Shown: one piece after another, positions 6,522 to 11,841 of the stretch
How positions within the stretch are numbered: the stretch's first letter is position 1
How the letters are laid out: every line of letters starts with the position of its first letter
Assembly: GCA_030043435.1 (NCBI GenBank)
Contig: JASHXR010000094.1
Span: 1-11,841 of the forward strand
Direction: 5' to 3'
DNA: 11,841 bases
DNA from: Microcaldota archaeon
Lineage (GTDB): Archaea > Micrarchaeota > Micrarchaeia > Micrarchaeales > CABMGC01
Notes under the pieces: model-generated
The model's database searches: none
What the model was told of the DNA's origin: nothing
Seen by the model: the letters and a program-made list of their open reading frames with translations, nothing else
Made by a program: the position numbers and the translations under genes

Positions 6522-7159
6522 TCATAACAAGACCAGATTTTGATCTTGCAACTTATTATTGGAAAAGGCTGAGCAGCGAGGTCATAACCTACGCTAAGGA
6601 GAGCGGATTCGAGGTTATAGATCTGCCAAAGGAAAAAGCAACGCGACAGAATCTTGAAAGGGCAGTACAGAGGTCGCCAAATCTGTACATACTTAATGGC
6701 CATGGGACCACAGAGACAGTTATGGGGCAGAAGAATGAGGTAATCCTAAACAGTGAAAATGTAAGCAGATTCAGTGGTAGCATCATATACACGATAGCCT
6801 GCGAAGCAATAGTCGGTATAGGAAAAAGGTCAATATCGGATGGCGTGCGGTGTTTTATTGGCTATAAGTTCCAGTTTGCAGTTTATAGCGATAAGAACCA
6901 CAGCGCAAATCCTGAAAACGACGAGTATGCAAGGCATTTCTTCGGAGCCACTAACATGATACCAAAGACCCTTTTCAAAGGAAATAGCTGCAATGAAGCG
7001 GTAGAACGGGCACGCGAAGCGTTCCAGAAGAGCATCATCGAGTTAAAAACTCGCACTGTAAAGGAATCTTTACCTGACAATGTGTGGACACTGAAATATC
7101 TGCTGTGGGATGCTGCAAGCCTGCATCTAGAAGGTGATGGAGATAGCAGGGCTTTCTGA
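6506..7159 (+). CDS. Clan CD (caspase/CHAT-like) cysteine peptidase homologue
   Basis: The protein has 217 residues. Two signatures of clan CD peptidases are present in the right order: a hydrophobic strand ending in His-Gly (NLYILNGHG, His66) and a second hydrophobic strand ending in Ala-Cys (GSIIYTIAC, Cys99). The 33-residue spacing is within the range seen in small CHAT, C25 and caspase-type domains. An alpha/beta start (KTVVITRPDF) and a later strand with FIGYKFQF (117-124) fit the same fold. There is no signal peptide, so it should act in the cytoplasm. A strong GGAGG lies seven bases before the ATG, inside the preceding gene. The length is enough for one catalytic domain with no attached sensor domain; the two small upstream proteins may supply that role. 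Some clan CD relatives are inactive, so activity is likely but unproven. The region is AT-richer than its surroundings, suggesting transfer. Confidence 0.75.
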   Translation: MGKTVVITRPDFDLATYYWKRLSSEVITYAKESGFEVIDLPKEKATRQNLERAVQRSPNLYILNGHGTTETVMGQKNEVILNSENVSRFSGSIIYTIACEAIVGIGKRSISDGVRCFIGYKFQFAVYSDKNHSANPENDEYARHFFGATNMIPKTLFKGNSCNEAVERAREAFQKSIIELKTRTVKESLPDNVWTLKYLLWDAASLHLEGDGDSRAF

Positions 7160-7177
7160 TGCGCCACCGGTGGTCTT

Positions 7178-7318
7178 ATGGGCAAACAAACGATGAAAAC
7201 AAAAGCAGGCAGATGGATGTTAAGCATGTGGGGTAAACGTTGCTCCGATTTCGATAAAAACTGTGCGCTCTGTAAGGCATGGAAAGCATACGACTACTTA
7301 TTCGCCTTCGAAGGTTAG
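7178..7318 (+). CDS. Small 46-residue Cys-containing protein downstream of the peptidase gene
   Basis: This short frame starts at an ATG with GGTGGT three bases upstream and ends at the TAG at 7316-7318. The product is basic and aromatic-rich, with WGKRCSDFDKNCALCKAWKAYD in its second half, holding three cysteines (22, 29 and 32) including a CxxC pair. That suggests a small metal-binding knuckle or a disulfide, though a fourth ligand is not evident. It is in the same frame as the peptidase gene, separated only by that gene's TGA and six codons, so it could be a detached C-terminal piece. Its end overlaps the broken vapC on the other strand. I do not recognise the family; the composition and ribosome-binding site favour a real gene. 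Confidence 0.5.
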   Translation: MGKQTMKTKAGRWMLSMWGKRCSDFDKNCALCKAWKAYDYLFAFEG

Positions 7319-7386
7319 ATAAGTGCGGTAGTGCCATCCTTGATGAAGGCTGCAAATATCACATTTGCATCTACCACTAGTTCGAC
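7315..7386 (-). pseudogene. vapC: Truncated VapC PIN-domain toxin remnant
   Basis: Directly after vapB, in the position of vapC, the minus strand encodes ELVVDANVIFAAFIKDGTT and then stops at TAA (7315-7317). The VVDANVIF stretch is the start of a PIN nuclease domain, with the first catalytic Asp; the remaining catalytic acids and about 100 residues are absent. The expected start codon is also lost: a good GGTGAT site is followed by GTC where ATG would be expected, although a GTG (7375-7377) remains. Downstream sequence on this strand shows no continuation in other frames. The break coincides with the end of the plus-strand 46-residue ORF, marking a likely insertion or deletion junction. No active toxin is expected. 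Confidence 0.7.
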
Positions 7387-7398
7387 GGGATCACCGCT

Positions 7399-7617
7399 TT
7401 ATTTCAGAAGTGCTGCAATTTCTTTATTTGCCTTTCTCCCTATGGCTATGGCATCCCTTTCTGTAAGGCTGCTCTTAGCCAGAAGCTTATCCATCTTCTC
7501 CAGTAAGGTCAATTTCTGAATTATCGACTGCCTGGCTACCTCAGACCAGTTTATCTCAGGGTGCTCATCCATCAATTTCTTCAGCTCTTTAGACACAGAT
7601 AGTGTTAAACTTGTCAT
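7399..7617 (-). CDS. vapB: VapB-type antitoxin, probable ribbon-helix-helix DNA-binding protein
   Basis: The 72-residue protein begins with a short beta strand (SLTLSVSKELKKLMDEH), then the helix-turn-helix part of a ribbon-helix-helix domain (NWSEVARQSIIQKL), and ends with a basic helix (IGRKANKEIAALLK) of the kind that wraps VapC toxins. This is the common architecture of archaeal VapB proteins. Such proteins dimerise, bind their own promoter and block the partner PIN nuclease. The cognate vapC immediately downstream is only a fragment, so this antitoxin is an orphan here. A TATA element (7646-7656) puts the transcript start about eight bases before the ATG, and 9-base direct repeats lie further upstream as a possible operator. 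Confidence 0.8.
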   Translation of the reverse strand: MTSLTLSVSKELKKLMDEHPEINWSEVARQSIIQKLTLLEKMDKLLAKSSLTERDAIAIGRKANKEIAALLK

Positions 7618-7645
7618 GTGTATCAGATAAACTATGAACGGATAA

Positions 7646-7656
7646 GTATTTATATG
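7646..7656 (-). promoter_or_regulatory. TATA element for vapB
   Basis: On the minus strand this reads CATATAAATAC, predicting transcription from near 7625 and a very short leader before the ATG at 7617. Confidence 0.55.
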
Positions 7657-7670
7657 TTACGTTTATTACG

Positions 7671-7697
7671 TCTAATATGTCTAATACATCTAATATG
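7671..7697. repeat. Three tandem 9-base repeats upstream of the vapB promoter
   Basis: TCTAATATG, TCTAATACA and TCTAATATG follow each other without gaps, and a weaker fourth copy (TTTATTACG, 7662-7670) precedes them. They lie just upstream of the vapB TATA element. Ribbon-helix-helix proteins typically bind short direct repeats, so this is a candidate operator for VapB. The inference is from position and repeat length. Confidence 0.55.
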
Positions 7698-7831
7698 TTT
7701 AAGTATGGGCTTTCAGTAGCGTATGTATTGTTTCTCCATCTGCATTTGCTACTACAGAGCCTTGCCTTATGCCTTGGCATTTGAATTGGGTGCAGGTTAC
7801 AGATACAGAGATGCTTTAAGGAGCGCAGCCC

Positions 7832-8392
7832 TTATTGCTGCCTGCGCATCCGGCCCATCTCGGCCTCTACGAGCTCCCCCAGCGCGGCGAACCTCGTCTC
7901 GTCTATGGTCGGGTCCCTTACGACCTCCGACCATGCCCTGGAGGCATCTCTGACAAGCTGCTTCGGGATATGCGCCGGAGCGGCTTCGCCCTGCGCCTCG
8001 GAGCCTTTGCGGCCAGTCTCCTTCAAGACCACCACTCGTGATGTCTCGTCAGGTTTGTCGTCGACTCCGGCATGCAGCCCGGCGTAGCTTCTTACTACTA
8101 GCAGGTACGCGGCCCGAGACCTTGACTCGGCGCCCTGGTCGCGGACATACGACCACTCCTCTGGCTCCAAGGCCCTTGTAAACGCGATGTTTGAGTCGGT
8201 ATCGTCCCTCGCTGCCCTCACCTCGTCCAGAGTGAGCAGCTCTTGCCCCTTCCTGCCTGCAGCGAAGTCGATTGTCTGCTGCAAGTTCATTCCGCTGCCC
8301 TCGGCGAACCTAAGCACCGCGTACCTCTGTCCGTTTGCGGTGAAGTGGTCGGTACTGACAGGTTGAATCTGTCTGGCTCTCACTGAAGGCAT
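7832..8392 (-). CDS. Hypothetical protein (186 residues), unrecognised
   Basis: I do not recognise this protein. It is soluble, without membrane helices or signal peptide. The N-terminal half has strand-like stretches (QRYAVLRFAEGSG) and an acidic segment with DEVRAARDDTDSN. The middle contains RAAYLLVVRSYAGLHAG (about 92-108), and the last 40 residues are helical and charged, ending in EAEMGRMRRQQ. A longer frame reaches 8512, but the ATG at 8392 is chosen because a TATA element (8428-8436) sits within the extension, giving a start of transcription near 8406. Codon use and GC content match the organism's core genes, so it is unlikely to be recent. It is transcribed divergently from the TraB-like gene, with an operator-like palindrome over its start site. 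Confidence 0.7.
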   Translation of the reverse strand: MPSVRARQIQPVSTDHFTANGQRYAVLRFAEGSGMNLQQTIDFAAGRKGQELLTLDEVRAARDDTDSNIAFTRALEPEEWSYVRDQGAESRSRAAYLLVVRSYAGLHAGVDDKPDETSRVVVLKETGRKGSEAQGEAAPAHIPKQLVRDASRAWSEVVRDPTIDETRFAALGELVEAEMGRMRRQQ

Positions 8393-8400
8393 GGAATCCA

Positions 8401-8417
8401 CACAGTGCCATACTGTG
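8401..8417. promoter_or_regulatory. Operator-like palindrome at the start of the 186-residue protein gene
   Basis: CACAGT (8401-8406) and ACTGTG (8412-8417) form a perfect inverted repeat with a five-base spacer. It lies between the TATA element and the ATG, over the predicted transcript start, a common place for archaeal repressor binding. A hairpin in the leader RNA is the alternative. Confidence 0.4.
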
Positions 8418-8427
8418 ATTTCCGTCC

Positions 8428-8436
8428 TATATAAAC
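8428..8436 (-). promoter_or_regulatory. TATA element for the 186-residue protein gene
   Basis: The minus strand reads GTTTATATA. Spacing to the ATG at 8392 is consistent with a leader of about 15 bases, and it rules against the longer frame that would begin upstream. Confidence 0.6.
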
Positions 8437-8537
8437 ATTGTTTTACTTCGGGAGCTGCCTTGTCCCGAAATAATGTCCTCACGACAAATAGGCCAATTGC
8501 GAGTCTGGGCAATACGTCATGACGATCTCAAGGCAAT

Positions 8538-8548
8538 GCATAAATATG
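8538..8548 (+). promoter_or_regulatory. TATA element for the TraB-like/beta-barrel gene
   Basis: GCATAAATATG lies about 50 bases before the first start codon and predicts transcription from near 8570, giving a leader of 25-30 bases. Confidence 0.5.
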
Positions 8549-8594
8549 GGGTCGGCGCATTACTATCGCGTGCGCCTTCTTCGGCGCTGCGGTC

Positions 8595-9812
8595 GTGTCA
8601 ATGAGACAGTTGCGCAAGCCCAATCCGGATAGCCGGCATCTTGAGATAGAGAAGCTCTATGGAGCAGTGCATGGCGCCTGGGCGGTAGACCGCTTCTTCG
8701 GCAGCCATGAGCTCCTCCTCAGGCCGAGCATGGAGATGCTCAATGGCATTGAGGCGCTGGGGAGGGGCAGGCTGGTAGGGCTGGAGAGCTTCGCGCCTGG
8801 CTCACTCGCAGAGCGGCAGAGTGTCGGGGGAATGGCGGTGGCCCTCGCCGACGGCTCGATCAGGTACTGGGGCGAGGTCGAGGAGCACTGCAGGGCGAGC
8901 GGGCTCAGGGTCGCATACCTCGACCCCGTGGACACCTACCGCCAGTACATAGAGATGGCGGTCAGGCACGCACGGCTCTCCGAGAGGCTGCGCACCCTAG
9001 GGGACGTACAGGGCATGGAGTCCGCGATGGCAAGGAAGCTCCTGAATGAGGTGTACAGGTCAGACATCGAGCTGAAGCACTTCTTGGTCGTGGAGAGGGA
9101 GAAGGGCATCATCGGGGCCATGCGCGAGAGCATGCCAGACTGTGTAGTAGTCGGCAGGGGCCATGCCGATATCCTCTGGGCGGAGAGTGGTGAGGGCAGG
9201 TATGGCATTCGTTTCGGCGCGTACAGGGCCGAGGTAGAGCCGGATAAGGGCGCAATCGCGCGCGCGGTGCGGGAGCATTACCTGGGAGCGGCGTTCGGGA
9301 GCGCCCAGGCAGGAGAGGGCAGCGGCACGGTGCTGCCGTGGCACGGGCAGGTCAGCATGATGTATAGGAACACGCTGGATTCAGAGGCTGCATCCAAGGC
9401 AGGCACTCTGGAGGGCCAGGCCGCGCGCTCCTCGCTGCTGCGGAGGTTCAGCGCGGTGAGTGGCGGGAAGGTCACGGAAGGGGGCAGGCCCGACTTCATA
9501 GGCACGTGGGACAGGGAGGTGCCTGCGCGCGGCCTCTTCGAGATGACGATAGGCAGCGACAGCGGGAGGAGGGTGATGGGCGCCATCGAGGATACAATAG
9601 GGAGCGCGCTCTTCGTAGGAAGCAGGCACGGCTCCAGGTTCACGTTCGAGAAGAGCTATACCTCGCAGGCGGTCCTCGCCGGGGGGCCGGAGGAGCGCAT
9701 AACATACGAGGCGGTGCTGCATGACGAGAGGTATGTAGGGAGGTTCCACGGCCCTGCCAGCGGCGAGTTCGAGATGTGGAGGCCCGGGTCTCTGCCTGAC
9801 CTGAGGCGCTAG
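8595..9812 (+). CDS. Two-domain protein: TraB/EreA-like N-terminal domain and lipocalin-like C-terminal beta barrel
   Basis: The protein has 405 residues from GTG at 8595; the ATG two codons on (8601) is equally possible. The N-terminal 235 residues carry two G-x-x-H motifs, GAVH (23-26) in LYGAVHGAW and GRGH (187-190) in VVVGRGHAD. VGLESF with Glu64 and an EREKGIIGAM helix (168-176) lie between them. This arrangement is that of the TraB/PrgY/GumN/TIKI and EreA/ChaN superfamily, which includes metal-dependent hydrolases. The last 110 residues (about 298-398) contain FIGTW, VMGAIEDTIGSALFVG, FEKSY, VGRFHGPASGEFEMW, a repeat of short strands like small lipocalin-type barrels. No signal peptide or membrane helix is seen. 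The domain calls are by motif; the substrate is unknown. It is divergent from the 186-residue protein gene, with no close downstream partner. Confidence 0.55.
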   Translation: MSMRQLRKPNPDSRHLEIEKLYGAVHGAWAVDRFFGSHELLLRPSMEMLNGIEALGRGRLVGLESFAPGSLAERQSVGGMAVALADGSIRYWGEVEEHCRASGLRVAYLDPVDTYRQYIEMAVRHARLSERLRTLGDVQGMESAMARKLLNEVYRSDIELKHFLVVEREKGIIGAMRESMPDCVVVGRGHADILWAESGEGRYGIRFGAYRAEVEPDKGAIARAVREHYLGAAFGSAQAGEGSGTVLPWHGQVSMMYRNTLDSEAASKAGTLEGQAARSSLLRRFSAVSGGKVTEGGRPDFIGTWDREVPARGLFEMTIGSDSGRRVMGAIEDTIGSALFVGSRHGSRFTFEKSYTSQAVLAGGPEERITYEAVLHDERYVGRFHGPASGEFEMWRPGSLPDLRR

Positions 9813-9846
9813 TACTGCGCGCCGGCGCCGCGCGTTCGCAGCAGTA
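9813..9846 (+). terminator. GC-rich stem-loop after the TraB-like gene
   Basis: TACTGC (9813-9818) pairs with GCAGTA (9841-9846), with further GC-rich pairing possible between. It begins right after the stop codon and before the 23S promoter. There is no T-tract, so termination is only a suggestion. Confidence 0.3.
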
Positions 9847-9865
9847 TCAGGCACGGCTCTAAAGG

Positions 9866-9874
9866 TATATAAAC
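9866..9874 (+). promoter_or_regulatory. TATA element of the 23S rRNA transcription unit
   Basis: GTATATAAA, preceded by AAAG as a BRE-like element, is the best TATA match in the window. It predicts transcription from near 9897, about 160 bases ahead of the mature 23S. The preceding protein gene is clearly separate, so the 23S has its own promoter rather than following a 16S gene. Confidence 0.7.
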
Positions 9875-9896
9875 CTTGCACCCCTAACTATACGCT

Positions 9897-10059
9897 GGTG
9901 CTTCTGTGGCCACCATTAGCTTGTAGAGGCTTATTTTCGAGGGCTACACGCTTGATGAGAAAATGCATTGGCTAGAGCCAATGCGCTGCGTCTATATGCT
10001 AGGCCATGGAACCTGTGTGAGATTGCGCTAAGCAATTGATTTGAGGAGAAGTCGAGCTT
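9897..10059 (+). other. 23S rRNA leader with stem-loops
   Basis: No gene is seen in this pre-rRNA leader. It holds a perfect inverted repeat of nine-base arms, GCATTGGCT at 9965-9973 and AGCCAATGC at 9976-9984, and a smaller one, ATTGC at 10022-10026 with GCAAT at 10032-10036. Archaeal pre-23S is normally cut in a stem formed with the 3' trailer, which is outside this window, so the processing stem cannot be verified. Confidence 0.5.
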
Positions 10060-11841
10060 GATTTATAAAGCCACCTAGAGGATGGCTTGGCTCTAGCAAC
10101 GACGAAGGTCGTGGCAAGCTGCGATAAGCCGAGGGTAGGCGCATGTCAGCCTTTGAACCTCGGATTACCGAATTGCGCGCTATGTATAGTGGCGCGCGTA
10201 CACGCGGGGAATTGAAATGACTTAGTACCCGCAGGAGAAGAAAGCATATGCGATTCCATGAGTAAAACGATTGAAAGTGGAGGAGGGCAACCTGAATCGG
10301 TACGCGCAAGTGTATCGAGATGTGGGGCAGTTTTTAGGCTTCTGCATTAGCTGAACGCCCTGGAAAGGGCGGCCAGAGAGAGTGACAGCCTCGTAAGCGG
10401 AGGTGCAGGAGTTGTACTGCAGGAGAGTAGTTTGGCTTAAGAATGTCTAACGAATACGGGGGCATTAAACCCCAACCCTAAATATTGGCTAGAGACCGAT
10501 AGCGAACAAGTAGCGCGAGCGAAAGCTGAAAAGAACCCACGCGTGTGGGATTGAAACAGATCTGAAACTAGGTGGTTACGAGAACGCACGGCACGGAAGG
10601 AATGTACCAGGCCGAAGAGAAGCTGCGAAAGCAGCAATCGTGGCCTGGCGAACAGTGTCGTGCATTTCTTCTCGAAGCAAGAGCCAGGGAGTGCGTAGGA
10701 GTGGCAAGCATTGAAGCGTAGTGAAAGCGAGGGCGCGCAAGCGATGAGGCGCCGGGCATGAAAATGCCTAAGTCACTCTTACTCGACCCGAAGCCGTTGT
10801 GATCTACTCGCGGCCAGGACGAAGTCGGGCGTAAGCTCGATGGAGGTCCGCAACCTGTCATGGCATGTCCTGTTGGGTGAGCTGCGTTTAGGGGCGATAG
10901 ACCATTCGAACACGGCAATAGCGGGTCCCCTCCGAAGTATCTTTAGGATAGCCCGGGGCGAGCTTGCACACGAGGTAGAGCGACCGATTTGAAGTTATGG
11001 AGCCGAAAGGCTCCGTCTTCTCGTCAAACTCCGAATACGTGTGCTGCGCAGACCCCCGGAGTCGGCGTTGTTGGGTAAGCTAGCAACGCGATGCTGTAAA
11101 GACAGTATCCGAGGTTAAGGTCCCTAAATCCTGGTTGAGTGTATCGAAGGACGGCGTTGCCATAGACAGTCGGGAGGTAGGCTCAGAAGCAGCCATCCTT
11201 TAAAAAACGCGTAATAGCGTACCGATTGAGGTAGCGCCTGCCGAAGATGGACGGGGCTAAGCCAGGTACCGATACCTCGGTATGGAGACATAGGTAGGAG
11301 GGCGTGCTGTACGGCAAGAAGCCAGGTCCTGCGATCTGGTGGACCGTGCAGTAGTGAAAATCCTGGTGTAAGTAACAGCAAATAATGGTGAAAATCCATT
11401 ACGCCGAAAGCACAAGGTTTTCCTTGCAATAATCGTTAGCTGGGAGTTAGTCGATCCTAAGCCGGGAGCCAATCACTACCCGGTAAAAGGGAAGCATGTT
11501 AATATTCATGCACCTAGCGCGTAGGCGTGGCAACACAAGGCAAATTTCCGACGTTTGGGGATAGGTCTGTAAGCAGGAGCAAATGGCTGCGGAGTCTCGT
11601 TATGAGGAGAAGCAGCTAAATGAACTAATATGGCTGAGTTCCTGAGCCCGTGAAAAGGGAATTTGCAACGATCGCACCAATCCGTACCTAGAACCAGTAC
11701 AGGTGCTGCTGGCTGAGAAAGCCAAGATGTGGCGGAAGAACCAAGGTTAGGGAAATCGGCAAAATGGTGGCGTAAGTTTTCGACAAGCCATGTCTGCGCC
11801 GGGTAAGCGCAGATAGCATTGACTAGGGAACAACGACTGTT
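10060..11841 (+). rRNA. 23S ribosomal RNA, 5' portion (continues past the window)
   Basis: The sequence carries landmark large-subunit segments in order: GGATGGCTTGGCTC and GGCAAGCTGCGATAAGCC near the 5' end (10080-10130), TTAGTACCCGCAGGA (10222), ACCCGAAGCCG (10786), GGTCCCTAAAT (11119), GCGTAATAGCGTACC (11210), GTTAATATTCATGCACC (11499), and CCGTACCTAGAACC (11682) with GGCAAAATGG (11757). Spacing of these matches other archaeal 23S genes, so no large intron lies in this part. The 5' end is set by comparison with halophile 23S and is good to a few bases. Several normally constant positions differ, indicating a fast-evolving lineage. Short reading frames on the opposite strand of this region are not genes. 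Confidence 0.95.

Noticed and set aside
7157..7180. Read-through of TGA (selenocysteine or altered code) joining the peptidase to the 46-residue ORF
   Set aside because: TGA ends several other genes here (1572, 2128, 5708, 6301), no selenocysteine element is visible, and the downstream ORF has its own ribosome-binding site.
7671..7697. Tandem 9-base repeats as a possible CRISPR array
   Set aside because: The units are directly adjacent with no spacers and are far too short; an operator is a better reading.
7698..7831. Possible small gene on the plus strand from 7723 or pseudogene between vapB and the 186-residue gene
   Set aside because: The frame runs antisense into the 186-residue gene, has no ribosome-binding site, and shows no recognisable motif; only a short palindrome (ATGCCTTGGCAT, 7769-7780) is seen.
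9950..9985. Possible C/D box small RNA in the 23S leader (TTGATGA as box C)
   Set aside because: No CTGA box D at a suitable distance and no clear guide region.
10028..11472. Minus-strand frames of 60-120 codons in the last part of the window
   Set aside because: They lie opposite conserved 23S rRNA sequence and have no supporting signals.

Overview
The window comes from an archaeon, probably a reduced DPANN lineage such as Micrarchaeota; the phylum is an inference. The supporting evidence is an archaeal Rpo4 (RpoF) gene next to its usual DUF655 partner, AT-rich TATA elements about 25 bases ahead of predicted transcript starts, GGTGAT/GGAGG ribosome-binding sites, a tRNA gene without encoded CCA, and an archaeal-type but divergent 23S rRNA.

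Layout. (1) Positions 1-4663 are all on the minus strand and code for the cell envelope: a partial polytopic membrane protein resembling a GT-C glycosyltransferase, a small VirB2/TrbC-like pilin, a MoxR-family AAA+ ATPase, and a DUF2079 membrane protein. (2) Positions 4743-5842 are core information genes on the plus strand: rpo4, DUF655 and tRNA-Val(GAC). A palindromic AT-rich element at 4692-4703 probably serves both divergent units. (3) Positions 5844-7700 are visibly AT-richer than either side and look like an acquired island. It starts just after the tRNA, next to a second, imperfect copy of the tRNA T-arm. It carries a tightly coupled operon of two small related proteins and a clan CD (caspase-fold) cysteine peptidase homologue with the His/Cys dyad motifs. 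A 46-residue Cys-containing ORF follows, then, on the opposite strand, an intact VapB-like antitoxin with only the first part of its VapC PIN toxin. (4) Positions 7832-9812 return to GC-rich sequence and hold two divergent genes. One encodes an unrecognised 186-residue protein. The other encodes a 405-residue protein that reads as a TraB/EreA-like domain fused to a C-terminal lipocalin-like beta barrel. (5) From about 10060 to the end is 23S rRNA (5' part), driven by its own TATA promoter with no 16S gene in front.

The most novel content is the compact clan CD peptidase operon in the post-tRNA island, followed by the TraB-like/beta-barrel fusion. The peptidase module looks like a small defence or toxin-type system, but its biological role is inferred from context only.
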